Positions 9,435-17,225 of a DNA stretch of 64,000 nt are shown piece by piece. The stretch comes from GCA-2733415 sp964276095 (GTDB taxonomy: Bacteria; Bacteroidota; Bacteroidia; Flavobacteriales; Flavobacteriaceae), in assembly GCA_964276095.1 (NCBI GenBank), contig CAXYDR010000003.1, positions 992,001 to 1,056,000 on the forward strand, given 5' to 3'. A program made the position numbers and the translations under genes. Each line of letters opens with the position of its first letter. The stretch's first letter is position 1. The notes beneath the pieces are model-generated. The model made no database searches, was not told the DNA's origin, and saw only the letters and a list, made by a program, of their open reading frames with translations.

Positions 9435-9565
9435 AAATCATTAAAACATCTCTTAACTCAAAAATTCGTAACTTAGTATTCCTTTATTTTCAATCTGAAA
9501 ATCAATACGTTACCTCAATTCGACTTCTAAAAAAATAGTAACTATACTAACTAAATTTTAGAATT

Positions 9566-10408
9566 ATGAGAAAATCTAGTCGATTACTAATAGTAGTAAT
9601 TTTTACATTACTCCTAAGTAGCAGCTTTCTAACTGCTCAAGAAAAACAACCTCAACGCTATTTAGCGGTAACTACACTTCATTGGAACATGGACATGGAA
9701 GATTTTTCTATGGACGAGTGGAAGGCCTTTGAAAAAGAATTCTTGGACAAAGTCACTTCAAAAAACGAATATATTTTAGCTACTAATTACGGGATGCATT
9801 ATATGACAGCCGACAATACAGAATTACTATATGTACAACTTTTTAATTCATGGGAAGACATAGATAAGTCAAATAAACGTAATGCTGAATTATCAAAAAT
9901 AGCTTGGCCAGACGAAGCAAAAAGAAAAGCCTTCTTTAAAAAGAGAGATTCTTACTATGATTCATATCATTCTGACGAAATTTACGCACCTATTTCAGGT
10001 GCTAAACCCAATTTAGAAGAGAGTGACAAAGCTCTGTTATTTTATGTTAGAAAAAGTCATTTAGCTTTTCCAGACGAAGGTTCGGAAAAAGAATTTAATG
10101 AATTACGTGATCCTTTTTTAAAAGAAGTGATTCATAAAAACCAATATATAAAAGGGTATTACCCGTATGTACATGCATGGGGAGCTGATAAAAGAGATTA
10201 TATTGAAGTATTTGTTGTAGCATCATTAGCAGACTTAGATAATGCCCTTGATGAAAACGCCAAATTGAATAAAGCTCGTTTTGCTGATGAAAAAAAACAA
10301 AAAGAAACAGGAAAAAAAATGGGAAAATACTTTACTGGTTTTCATGCCGATTATGTGTACAAATCGGTACCTAGTTTGGCTAAGAAAATGCCTAAACCTA
10401 AAAAGTAA
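9566..10408 (+). CDS. Secreted protein with two copies of an alpha/beta-barrel-like domain
   Basis: 280 residues with a signal peptide ending near FLTAQE. The mature protein looks like an internal duplication. The first half (about 33-145) runs from YLAVTTLHWN through KNEYILATNYGMHYMTADNTE to YYDSYHSDEIY. The second half (about 160-270) runs from LLFYVRKSHLAF through KNQYIKGYYPYVHAWGADKRD to YFTGFHADYVY. Each half has the order strand, long helix, strand pair, helix and aromatic terminal strand expected of a dimeric alpha/beta barrel (NIPSNAP/ABM-like) unit, so the gene may encode a fused pseudo-dimer. I do not recognise a named family. It has its own terminator. Confidence 0.6.
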   Translation: MRKSSRLLIVVIFTLLLSSSFLTAQEKQPQRYLAVTTLHWNMDMEDFSMDEWKAFEKEFLDKVTSKNEYILATNYGMHYMTADNTELLYVQLFNSWEDIDKSNKRNAELSKIAWPDEAKRKAFFKKRDSYYDSYHSDEIYAPISGAKPNLEESDKALLFYVRKSHLAFPDEGSEKEFNELRDPFLKEVIHKNQYIKGYYPYVHAWGADKRDYIEVFVVASLADLDNALDENAKLNKARFADEKKQKETGKKMGKYFTGFHADYVYKSVPSLAKKMPKPKK

Positions 10409-10413
10409 ACAAC

Positions 10414-10448
10414 AAAAAAAAGGAGGCTTCATCAAACCTCCTTTTTTT
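10414..10448 (+). terminator. Rho-independent terminator
   Basis: An A-rich arm plus AGGAGG pairs with CCTCCTTTTTTT around a 10-nt loop, directly after the duplicated-domain gene. Confidence 0.75.
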
Positions 10449-10469
10449 ATATATGCTTATTTGTATTTG

Positions 10470-12002
10470 TTACTCTACAATTTGAATTAAAACTGGAGTA
10501 CTTCTATTCTTAAAAGCAGATGATTTCAATCCAAATATCTGAATCATTTGCCCAACTTTTGCTTCGTCTAAAAACGCTTTAGCTTTTTTATTCAATACTT
10601 TGCTATTATTTATTCTTACTGTCGGTTTTTTAGGGAATTTAATGTTAAAACTAATAATTTCTCCTTTATCCACAGAAAGCACTATTGCTGCCAATTTTTC
10701 TTTTGTTAGCTCAATTTTACATTCAATACAACCTATTCCATTAATAGATGTCACTGGGCGTGTTGATTCATCAACTAGTTTTTTCTCTTTTTTGGTATAA
10801 ATGTAAATTACTGGCTTATCTAACTTATTACCATTCTCATCTTTATCAGCAATATCAACACTTTCAATGTTTCCATTTTTCACTTTTGAAGCCTCCTCAT
10901 AGGACACCTTTTTATTATCCAAAATGTAGTTAGCATTTTTAGGCATTTTTGGTGGTGCAGGAGGCGGTGGTGGTGGACAATCAGGAAATGCTTCCGCTGT
11001 TTTTTTCTGAGAAGGAGTCATTAACTTATATAAGTACTCTAATCTATTCAAATCTTTTAGATGAACTATTCTACCTGATTTTGGCTGACTATTATATTTT
11101 TTTGCCAAAGTATTGTACTCTGCAACTTGTTTAGGTGTTGCTATTTCTTGTTGAATTGTTGTACTAAAACTAAATAATAGTAATGCGAATACTGGAAGTA
11201 ATATAAAACTTCGTATCCAAATTTTCTTTTTTGACGTGTGTGTTTTCATAACTGTAAATCGTTTTTTGATTGATGAATAATTTATGGCATTTGCCAATTG
11301 TAATTGACTAGCATTTGATGAATATGCCAGCAATGTTTTTTGATATGTTTTGGTATTAGCTCCGTTATTTAACACGGCTTGATCTGCTAAAAACTCATGA
11401 TTTAATTTAACCGATTTATTTAGCAAAAATAAAATCGGGTTAAACCAAAATATTACTTGTAAAAATTCTAGAAACAACACATCAATACTATGTTTTTGGC
11501 ATGCATGTGTTTCTTCATGTAAAATAACTTCGTTAGGAATTTGATGTGTTGTATACTTCTTTTTATTGTAAAAAATAAAATTGAAAAACGTATGAGGAAC
11601 AATATCATCATTTAATAAAACAGATGTAGTTTCACCTTTTCGCTCTTTTGGATTACTTTTAATCTTATGTACAATTTCATAACTGTTTTTTATAAACTTT
11701 AATCCAAGTAGCAATACTCCTAAACCATAAATACTCCATAACACTATTGGTAAATAGTTTATCTCTTCTTGGCTGATTAGAGGAAGCTCCATTGGGAATT
11801 CAGAAGCAATCATTGGCTGAATTTGATCAACTACTTCTACATAATTAACAAATGTGATAAATGGTATTACAAACGACACTACTATTATTGATAATAAATA
11901 AATACGTTTATATACATGCATGTTTTCTTTCTCTAAAAAAAGCACATAAAAAAGGTACAACACCAATAAACACCCCCCAGATTTTAATAGATAATCAAGC
12001 AT
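10470..12002 (-). CDS. BlaR1/MecR1-like M56 family membrane metallopeptidase
   Basis: 510 residues. The N-terminal half has hydrophobic helices (around 1-25, 35-55, 85-105 and 265-285). Between them is the M56 zinc site HEETHACQKHS (His-Glu-x-x-His) with a downstream helix FLEFLQVIFWFNPILF. After the last membrane helix comes a periplasmic tail with a poly-Pro stretch (CPPPPPPAPP) and a repeat-like region around the SYEEASK segment; it lacks the penicillin-binding sensor of true BlaR1. In this family the protease is activated by an external signal and relieves repression by the partner BlaI protein. It is encoded 2 nt downstream of the BlaI-type gene and so is co-transcribed with it. Confidence 0.85.
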   Translation of the reverse strand: MLDYLLKSGGCLLVLYLFYVLFLEKENMHVYKRIYLLSIIVVSFVIPFITFVNYVEVVDQIQPMIASEFPMELPLISQEEINYLPIVLWSIYGLGVLLLGLKFIKNSYEIVHKIKSNPKERKGETTSVLLNDDIVPHTFFNFIFYNKKKYTTHQIPNEVILHEETHACQKHSIDVLFLEFLQVIFWFNPILFLLNKSVKLNHEFLADQAVLNNGANTKTYQKTLLAYSSNASQLQLANAINYSSIKKRFTVMKTHTSKKKIWIRSFILLPVFALLLFSFSTTIQQEIATPKQVAEYNTLAKKYNSQPKSGRIVHLKDLNRLEYLYKLMTPSQKKTAEAFPDCPPPPPPAPPKMPKNANYILDNKKVSYEEASKVKNGNIESVDIADKDENGNKLDKPVIYIYTKKEKKLVDESTRPVTSINGIGCIECKIELTKEKLAAIVLSVDKGEIISFNIKFPKKPTVRINNSKVLNKKAKAFLDEAKVGQMIQIFGLKSSAFKNRSTPVLIQIVE

Positions 12003-12004
12003 AA

Positions 12005-12370
12005 CTATTTCTTTTTAATTTCTCCGTCAATAATCGATTTCAAATGCTCTAGCTCTTCCTTTGTTAAATTAGTTTCCTTTGTAAAAAAGGATGCGAATTG
12101 TGAAGCGCTGTCATTAAAGAAGTTCTTAATCAGTCCGTTTACATGAGTAGAAAAATAGGCTTCCTTTTTAACCAACGGATAGTACTCTCTAGCTTTTCCT
12201 TTTAAATTATATGAAATATATCCTTTGTCTGACATTCGTTTTAATAAGGTAGCTAAAGTTGTTGTTGCGGGTTTAGGATCAGGATACTCCTCTAACAAAT
12301 CTTTCATAAAAGCCTTTTCTAGCTTCCATAAATTATTCATTACTATTTCTTCCGTTTTTGATAGTTTCAT
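12005..12370 (-). CDS. BlaI/MecI/CopY-family transcriptional repressor
   Basis: 121 residues. A winged-helix domain covers residues 1-75 (MKLSKTEEIVMNNLWKLEKA, then TTTLATLLKRMSDKGYISY, then YYPLVKKEAY); a C-terminal dimerisation helix follows. The length and pattern are standard for BlaI/MecI repressors, which bind TACA-n-TGTA palindromes as dimers and are cleaved when the partner membrane protease is activated. Two such palindromes overlap its own promoter (12391-12430), so it is very likely autoregulated. The first gene of a two-gene operon with the M56 protease. Confidence 0.9.
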   Translation of the reverse strand: MKLSKTEEIVMNNLWKLEKAFMKDLLEEYPDPKPATTTLATLLKRMSDKGYISYNLKGKAREYYPLVKKEAYFSTHVNGLIKNFFNDSASQFASFFTKETNLTKEELEHLKSIIDGEIKKK

Positions 12371-12390
12371 AACACCTTTTAATTATTGCT

Positions 12391-12430
12391 CTACAAATGT
12401 AGAAACAATATTTTAATTCTACAAGTGTAG
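12391..12430 (-). promoter_or_regulatory. BlaI operon promoter with two overlapping operators
   Basis: There are two 12-bp palindromes, CTACAAATGTAG (12391-12402) and CTACAAGTGTAG (12419-12430), 28 bp centre to centre. On the minus strand the first contains the -7 box TACATTTG and the second contains the -33 TTG, with a 20-nt spacer. A BlaI dimer on either site would cover a core promoter element. The layout supports negative autoregulation. Confidence 0.8.
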
Positions 12431-12449
12431 AGTATAAAAAATGAGAACA

Positions 12450-12477
12450 AAAAAAGTCCGCTAAAAAAGCGGACTTA
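12450..12477 (-). terminator. Rho-independent terminator of the M20 peptidase gene
   Basis: The stem AAGTCCGC / GCGGACTT with an A-rich loop is followed on the minus strand by a seven-T run. It lies between the M20 gene and the BlaI promoter. Confidence 0.8.
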
Positions 12478-12498
12478 AATAATTATGTTTATTAAAGC

Positions 12499-13887
12499 TT
12501 ATTTAGAAAGCTCTGTAAAATACTTATAAAACAACGGAATAGTTTCAATTCCTTTTAAGTAATTAAATACTCCAAAATGCTCATTAGGAGAGTGAATTGC
12601 GTCAGAATCCAATCCGAATCCCATTAAAATAGTCTTACTTTTTAATTCCTCTTCAAATAAAGCAACAATTGGTATACTTCCTCCACTACGTTGCGGAATT
12701 GGCTTCTTTCCAAAAGTATCGCTGTACGCCATACTAGCTGCTTTGTATCCTGTGCTATTTGTAGGAGTAACATAACCTTGACCTCCATGATGTGGAGTAA
12801 CCTTAACAGTTACACCAGCTGGAGCAATACTTTCAAAGTGTTTTGTAAATAGTTCTGTTATTGATTCCCACTCTTGATTTGGCACCAAACGCATAGAAAT
12901 TTTAGCATACGCCTTAGAAGCAATAACTGTTTTTGCTCCTTCACCAATGTATCCTCCCCAAATTCCATTTACATCTAAAGTAGGACGAATAGCATTACGC
13001 TCATTAGTTGTATAACCTTCTTCACCATAAACAGCATCAATATCTAATGCCTTTTTGTAATTCTCTAGTGAAAAAGGAGCTTTTGCCATTTCATCACGCT
13101 CTTCTCTAGACAGCTCTTCTACACCATCATAAAAACCAGGAATAGTGATATGATTTTTTTCATCATGTAAAGAAGCAATCATTTTAGTCAATACATTTAT
13201 AGGGTTTGCTACTGCTCCACCGTATAAACCAGAATGTAAATCTCTGTTTGGACCTGTTACTTCAACCTCAACATAACTCAAACCTCTTAATCCGGTTGTT
13301 ATAGATGGAATATCATTAGCTATCATTCCAGTATCTGAAATTAGGATGACATCATTCTTTAATTTTTCTTGATTATTCTTTACAAAAACACCAAGATTAA
13401 CAGAACCTACTTCTTCTTCTCCTTCTATCATGAACTTTACGTTACATGGTAATTGGTTTGTAGAAGTCATAAATTCCATTGCCTTTACGTGCATGTACAT
13501 TTGTCCTTTATCATCACAAGCACCGCGAGCAAAAATAGCTCCTTCAGGATGCTTATCTGTTTTTTTAATTACAGGTTCAAATGGCCCACTAGTCCATAAT
13601 TCAATAGGATCAGCTGGTTGAACATCATAATGACCATATACTAAAATTGTAGGTAATGTAGGATCAATCATTTTTTCTCCATAAACAATAGGATACCCAT
13701 CTGTTTCACATATTTCAACAAAATCACAGCCAGCTTTTTCAAGGCTTGACTTCACTACATCGGCAGTTTGTCTTACATCATTAGCAAATGCAGAATCAGC
13801 ACTTACAGAAGGGATTTTTAATAGTTCAATTAGTTCGTTTAAGAAACGATCTTTATGCTCGTTTATGTAGTTTTTAATATTGTCCAT
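12499..13887 (-). CDS. M20/M25/M40 family dipeptidase
   Basis: 462 residues. Zinc and catalytic motifs in order: YGHYDVQPAD (His and Asp of the catalytic pair), ARGACDDKGQMYMHVKA (bridging Asp), EGEEEVGS (catalytic Glu-Glu), SDTGM, and a C-terminal His in DAIHSPNEHFGV. The inserted dimerisation domain starts near GLRGLSYVEVEVTGPNRDLHS. The length and motifs fit the cytosolic non-specific dipeptidase/carnosinase-like branch of M20, which hydrolyses dipeptides in the cytoplasm. No signal peptide is seen. A minus-strand TACTTTTG box at 13908-13915 may be its -7 element. Confidence 0.9.
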   Translation of the reverse strand: MDNIKNYINEHKDRFLNELIELLKIPSVSADSAFANDVRQTADVVKSSLEKAGCDFVEICETDGYPIVYGEKMIDPTLPTILVYGHYDVQPADPIELWTSGPFEPVIKKTDKHPEGAIFARGACDDKGQMYMHVKAMEFMTSTNQLPCNVKFMIEGEEEVGSVNLGVFVKNNQEKLKNDVILISDTGMIANDIPSITTGLRGLSYVEVEVTGPNRDLHSGLYGGAVANPINVLTKMIASLHDEKNHITIPGFYDGVEELSREERDEMAKAPFSLENYKKALDIDAVYGEEGYTTNERNAIRPTLDVNGIWGGYIGEGAKTVIASKAYAKISMRLVPNQEWESITELFTKHFESIAPAGVTVKVTPHHGGQGYVTPTNSTGYKAASMAYSDTFGKKPIPQRSGGSIPIVALFEEELKSKTILMGFGLDSDAIHSPNEHFGVFNYLKGIETIPLFYKYFTELSK

Positions 13888-13952
13888 TACTCAGAATTTT
13901 AGAGCATCAAAAGTACTAAAAATAGTATTGATATTTTTTTAAAGATTTTTAT

Positions 13953-13981
13953 TTGATTATTAGAACTAATATGTATATTTG
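13953..13981 (+). promoter_or_regulatory. tRNA-Leu promoter
   Basis: A TTG (13953-13955) and TATATTTG (13974-13981) are separated by 18 nt, placing transcription start a few bases before the tRNA 5' end at 13994. Confidence 0.65.
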
Positions 13982-13993
13982 CAGTCCTTAATT

Positions 13994-14075
13994 GCGGGCG
14001 TGGTGGAATTGGTAGACACGCTAGATTTAGGATCTAGTGCCGCGAGGTGTGAGAGTTCGAGTCTCTCCGCCCGTA
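13994..14075 (+). tRNA. tRNA-Leu, anticodon UAG
   Basis: An 82-nt cloverleaf. The acceptor stem GCGGGCG pairs with CGCCCGT (first pair G-U) with discriminator A at 14075. The D-loop has TGGTAGAC, and the anticodon stem CTAGA/TCTAG encloses the loop TTTAGGA, with anticodon TAG at 14028-14030. A class II variable arm precedes the T-arm with GTTCGAGTC. CCA is not encoded. Its 3' end is the insertion site of the island that follows. Confidence 0.95.
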
Positions 14076-14076
14076 C
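14052..14076 (+). repeat. attL: 25-bp direct repeat at the tRNA-Leu 3' end
   Basis: The 25 bases covering the T-arm and acceptor 3' strand of the tRNA recur exactly at 25499-25523. The identity ends abruptly on both sides. This is the classic outcome of tyrosine-integrase insertion into a tRNA gene, and the tRNA remains intact. Confidence 0.9.
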
Positions 14077-14081
14077 TCTTG

Positions 14082-14117
14082 AAACCCTTGTAAACAGTAG
14101 TTTACAAGGGTTTTTTA
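14082..14117 (+). terminator. Island-supplied terminator for the tRNA
   Basis: A 13-bp stem AACCCTTGTAAAC / GTTTACAAGGGTT with loop AGTA is followed by TTTT. It begins 7 nt after the tRNA but lies on the island side of the attL junction. It replaces the chromosomal terminator now displaced to 25530-25568. Confidence 0.8.
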
Positions 14118-14124
14118 ATAAAAA

Positions 14125-14149
14125 GCGTGTCAAAAACGTGTCAATTAGA
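14125..14149 (+). repeat. Left copy of a GTGTCAA double motif (candidate integrase arm site)
   Basis: GCGTGTCAAAAACGTGTCAA contains GTGTCAA twice, 12 nt apart. A nearly identical block occurs in the same orientation at 25401-25424 near the other end. Paired, directly repeated motifs inside both ends of an element suggest arm-type binding sites for the integrase or excisionase. Confidence 0.45.
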
Positions 14150-14193
14150 TTATTAAGTTTTACAACTGATTATCAATCAGATGTAAAAAAAAA

Positions 14194-15357
14194 ATGTCTA
14201 AACTTCAAAAAGCGAAAAAAGTAATATTCATAGATTACGTCCCCGCAGAATTACATGAGAATAACATCTGGACAATAGTTTACTATGTTCTAAATCCTTT
14301 TACTCAAACCCTTGAAAGAAAACGAAATAGGGTTAAACCACTTAAAAGTATAACCGAACGGAGGAGGCTTGCTAAAAGAATGATATCCGAGATAAACAAT
14401 AGGTTATTAAACGGATGGAATCCTTTTTTAGAAAATCCAAAAACAAAGGAGTTTACATTACTTTTTAACGTGTTTAATCTATATCTCAAGTACATTACTA
14501 TAGAATACAACGATAATAATTTGCGGTTCGACACCTACAGAACATACAAAAGCAGAATTAAAATATTAATGGAATATCTTGAAGAGAGAGAGCTTCAAAA
14601 AATACTATGCTACAAATTTGACGACAGTATAATATCTGATTTCCTTGATTATTTACGTTATGAAAAGAACAATAGTGCAAGAACTAGAGATAATTACATG
14701 ACTTTTATAAATACATTATGCTTGTGGATGGTATCAAAAAAGTACCTAGGTGTAAATACTTGTGAAAGCTTCAAGAAAATTAACAGAAAAAGAAAAACAA
14801 GGATAATTATCCCTACTGAAGATCGGTTAAAAATATTCGAGTACTACAAAACAACAAACTTGAATTATTTAGTAATGTGTATGACTTGTTATTATTGTTT
14901 AGCTCGTAGGACAGAATTATCTAAAATAAAAGTAGGTGATGTTAATTTAAAAAACAGCACATTATATATTGTTGCAGATGATTCAAAAAGTAATAAATCT
15001 GCTCATGTTACAATACCAAACGAATTAAGTTTTTTACTTAAAAAACATATATTAAATTCAAAAGATTCTGATTACCTATTTAGTGATGATAATTATGCAC
15101 CAGGAGAGAAAAGATTTAAGCCAAATAAATCAACTAGCAACTGGAAGAGAATGAGAAGTAAAATAGGTCTCGCTTTTGAAATAAAATGGTATTCATTAAA
15201 AGATACTGGAATAACTGATTTAATAATTAAGGGAGTAGATTTAATTTCTGTTAGAGACCAAGCGAGACACCAAAATATAAAACAAACTGACGAATACACT
15301 CCTAAAGGAATGAAAAAAGCTGACCCAAAAATCCAAAACAGCGGAGTGAAATTTTAA
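14194..15357 (+). CDS. int: Tyrosine recombinase (island integrase)
   Basis: 387 residues. There is an N-terminal arm-binding-like region (1-85), a SAM-like core-binding domain (about 90-200) and a catalytic domain (205-370). The visible catalytic residues are Arg in LARRTELSKI (238/239), a beta-hairpin Lys near 265, the box II motif WYSLKDTGITDL (332-343), where Lys-Asp replaces the usual Arg-His, then Arg354 and His359 in RDQARHQNIKQT, and the nucleophile Tyr368 in DEYTP. The LKDTG variant is known from a Bacteroidota integrase subfamily. Its position beside tRNA-Leu and the 25-bp repeats make it the enzyme for this island. The ATG at 14194 is the first good start after the attL terminator. 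Confidence 0.9.
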   Translation: MSKLQKAKKVIFIDYVPAELHENNIWTIVYYVLNPFTQTLERKRNRVKPLKSITERRRLAKRMISEINNRLLNGWNPFLENPKTKEFTLLFNVFNLYLKYITIEYNDNNLRFDTYRTYKSRIKILMEYLEERELQKILCYKFDDSIISDFLDYLRYEKNNSARTRDNYMTFINTLCLWMVSKKYLGVNTCESFKKINRKRKTRIIIPTEDRLKIFEYYKTTNLNYLVMCMTCYYCLARRTELSKIKVGDVNLKNSTLYIVADDSKSNKSAHVTIPNELSFLLKKHILNSKDSDYLFSDDNYAPGEKRFKPNKSTSNWKRMRSKIGLAFEIKWYSLKDTGITDLIIKGVDLISVRDQARHQNIKQTDEYTPKGMKKADPKIQNSGVKF

Positions 15358-15390
15358 AAAAATAAAAAAAGGAAGGATTTCAGCACTATT

Positions 15391-15668
15391 TGTGTAATAG
15401 TGTAATTTTTATACGTAAACAATATGATTATCAATCAATTACAGGTCTACACTTTGCATTACACTTGCGTTACACTTTGCATTACACTTTTATATTCTGT
15501 CTAAAAAGGTAATTACTATGAAAACAAATAAAAAAACGAAGGATTTTAGCCTATTTTGTGTAATAGTGTAATTTTTACCTTTACACAATTGATTATGAAC
15601 TAGGTACACGATTACACTTTGCATTACACTTTTAAATAAAATGTAATTTCAACTTTAAAAGTGTAATA
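15391..15668. repeat. Left GTGTAAT iteron region
   Basis: The gap after the integrase (15358-16013, no gene) holds repeated GTGTAAT or its complement ATTACAC: a close pair at 15391-15405, four in a row at 15448-15488, a pair at 15558-15572, two at 15611-15631 and one at 15660-15667. Twice the pair is preceded by an AAGGATTT-AGC-CTATTT core (15371-15390 and 15539-15556). A matching cluster lies at the other end of the island (24912-25011). Confidence 0.7.
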
Positions 15669-15682
15669 ATATAATTCTGTCT

Positions 15683-16003
15683 ACCAACAGCACCAACAGT
15701 GTTTTAAAATAACTGTTGGTGCTGTTGGTTACTGTTGCCAACATTGTTGGTAAAACTGTTGGTAATCACGAATCAAAAACAGTGAAGACCCTATAAATAA
15801 AGGGATTTACCATATATCATGTACTGTTGGTAACTGTTGGTGCTGTTGCCAACATTGTTGGTGAATTTGTTGGTTTGTTGGTTTGTTGGTTTGTTGGTTT
15901 GTTGGTTTGTTGGTTTGTTGGTAAAACTGTTGGCAATCGCTAATCAAAAAACAGTAAAAACCCTATAAACAAAGGAATTAATGATATTTATAGTGCTGTT
16001 GGT
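15683..16003. repeat. TGTTGGT iteron modules 1 and 2 (candidate replication origin)
   Basis: Array A (15683-15764) has four TGTTGG and three CCAACA units, including the palindrome CCAACATTGTTGG. Then comes an AT-rich core (about 15765-15823) with CCCTATAAATAAAGGG; array B (15824-15938) contains seven perfect tandem copies of the 8-mer TTTGTTGG at 15866-15921; a second core (about 15935-15993) with CCCTATAAACAAAGG follows; and a last TGTTGGT sits at 15997-16003. Iterons flanking an AT-rich segment is the layout of satellite and phage origins bound by SF3 helicases. No ORF is credible here. Confidence 0.75.
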
Positions 16004-16013
16004 AGACTAAACC

Positions 16014-16292
16014 TTATAAATCACTTTCATTTAAAAAAGGTATATCTTCAACTGAATAACCAATCGGCAAACCGTATTCAATTATATATTTTTTAATTTG
16101 CTTAACAGATAAGTAATTCCTACTATCCCCATGTATATCTCCTGAAGCTACAAGCATAACAGCTCTGATTTGTTTGGCAACTTTCCTACAGTATTCGCCG
16201 TTTCCAGCATATAAAGCATTTAGCTCTCCTTTAGTTATTGATTTTGAAAAATCGAGTTTTGGCACATTGTTTGTTTTTAGGGTAGTTGACAT
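16014..16292 (-). CDS. Small island protein, paralogue of the 16376 gene
   Basis: 92 residues, no signal or membrane segment. Not recognised. Its C-terminal part (ITKGELNALYAGNG, then YLSVKQIKKYIIEYGLPIGY followed by SVEDIPF) aligns by eye with the C-terminal part of the neighbouring 16376 product (LKDLNTLYFRRNT, then RLTKEQFKALMSVWGVPKGY followed by AKEDFNI), so the two are probably old duplicates. A shared LxxxQxKxxxxxxGxPxGYxxED pattern is the most useful signature. It is the last gene of the leftward replication operon, separated from its paralogue by a TGTTGGT cluster. Confidence 0.6.
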   Translation of the reverse strand: MSTTLKTNNVPKLDFSKSITKGELNALYAGNGEYCRKVAKQIRAVMLVASGDIHGDSRNYLSVKQIKKYIIEYGLPIGYSVEDIPFLNESDL

Positions 16293-16339
16293 AAAAAAAT
16301 AAATTTAACTGTTAGTGGTTAATGACATTAGTTTAAATC

Positions 16340-16388
16340 ACCAACAGTGTTGGTAGCACTGTTGGTGATTGTTGGTTACTGTTGGTTG
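16340..16388. repeat. TGTTGGT cluster 3
   Basis: The perfect palindrome CCAACAGTGTTGG is followed by three further TGTTGG copies in the gap between the two paralogous small genes. It overlaps the last codons of the 16376 gene. Confidence 0.7.
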
Positions 16389-16732
16389 ATATTAAAATCT
16401 TCTTTGGCATATCCTTTTGGCACACCCCAAACACTCATAAGAGCTTTGAATTGTTCTTTTGTAAGTCTTCTTTCTTCGTCTGGAAGATTACAAGCTACTT
16501 CAAACATATGTTTCCGTAGTTTTTTGGTATTCCTCCTAAAATAAAGAGTGTTTAAGTCTTTTAAAGTTGGAGTACACAGAAGAAGTCCTTTTTCTTTAGA
16601 CTGTTGACTGAGCGTATTATTAATAGCTTTCTCAATCATTATATACTCACTATCATAATGCCAATTATTTACATCATAATCACTGTGAGCTTCCTTTAAT
16701 ACTCCAATTATTATTTCATTTGTATGTTTCAT
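16376..16732 (-). CDS. Small island protein, paralogue of the 16014 gene
   Basis: 118 residues from the ATG at 16732 (MKHTNEIIIGVLKEAH). An in-frame ATG at 16798 would add 22 residues rich in Thr, Pro, Asn and Gln that are merely the translation of the adjacent TGTTGGT array, so I prefer the inner start. The protein ends in NINQQ, also encoded by repeat units. The C-terminal 60 residues resemble the 16014 product. The middle contains a basic stretch RRNTKKLRKHM. No family is recognised; a DNA-associated role would fit its operon but is not shown. Confidence 0.55.
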   Translation of the reverse strand: MKHTNEIIIGVLKEAHSDYDVNNWHYDSEYIMIEKAINNTLSQQSKEKGLLLCTPTLKDLNTLYFRRNTKKLRKHMFEVACNLPDEERRLTKEQFKALMSVWGVPKGYAKEDFNINQQ

Positions 16733-16735
16733 TAT

Positions 16736-16997
16736 TGTTGGCGCTTTGTTGGTCATTGTTGGTGTTTGTTGGTGTTTGTTGGTAATCGTTGGCAGCATAC
16801 TAAAACCCTTGTAAATAAAGGGATTACATCTACTACATATTCTTTATTGTTGGCAACTGTTGGTCATTGTTGGTGCTTGTTGGTCAACATTGTTGGTGAT
16901 TTTGTTGGTGATTTTGTTGGTAACTGTTGGTGTTTGTTGGCAACTGTTGGTTGTTGTTGGCCAACATTGTTGGCAACAATATGACCTACTGTTGGTT
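16736..16997. repeat. TGTTGGT iteron module 3
   Basis: Five TGTTGG units (16736-16782) precede an AT-rich core (about 16795-16848) with CCCTTGTAAATAAAGGG. Thirteen more units (16849-16997) follow, including the palindrome CCAACATTGTTGG at about 16961-16973. Spacings vary between 8 and 12 nt. Much of the right half is read as the C-terminal tail of the 16864 gene. Confidence 0.75.
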
Positions 16998-17223
16998 GAT
17001 TGTTTAAATCATAAAAATACTGTTGCATTTCCTTAATTTTATCATAAACCCCTATTGTTGTTTTGTTGGTGTCTAATAGGTAAATATGGTCTCCTATTTT
17101 TTCAGATAATGTGTTTGTTGTTATCCCTATTTTGTAGCTCTCTGAAGCTGTTAATAATCTTATAGGGTATATTTTAATATCATTACGAATACACCATGTT
17201 CTATGTAATTCCTCAGTATTCAT
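16864..17223 (-). CDS. Small island protein with a repeat-encoded C-terminal tail
   Basis: 119 residues. Residues 1-73 look like a normal globular protein (MNTEELHRTWCIRNDIKIYP, then a basic-hydrophobic core ending near MQQYFYDLN). Residues 74-119 are low complexity, made of PTV, ANKHQQ, PTKSPTKSP and TNKHQQ, and are the direct translation of the TGTTGGT array on the opposite strand. No family is recognised. It starts 2 nt after the stop of the primase-helicase gene, so it is co-transcribed with it. Confidence 0.6.
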   Translation of the reverse strand: MNTEELHRTWCIRNDIKIYPIRLLTASESYKIGITTNTLSEKIGDHIYLLDTNKTTIGVYDKIKEMQQYFYDLNNQPTVGHIVANNVGQQQPTVANKHQQLPTKSPTKSPTMLTNKHQQ

Positions 17224-17225
17224 AT

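Noticed and set aside
13979..14224. 81-residue plus-strand ORF spanning the tRNA-Leu gene
   Set aside because: It is an accidental frame over the tRNA, attL and terminator.
16724..16984. 86-residue plus-strand ORF made of Cys, Trp, Leu and Val runs (also 20141-20350)
   Set aside because: Both are simply translations of the TGTTGGT arrays in the other direction and have no independent coding signal.
15683..16997. CRISPR-like array in the TGTTGGT repeats
   Set aside because: The repeated word is only 7-8 bp, spacing is irregular or zero, there are no unique spacers of even length and no cas genes.
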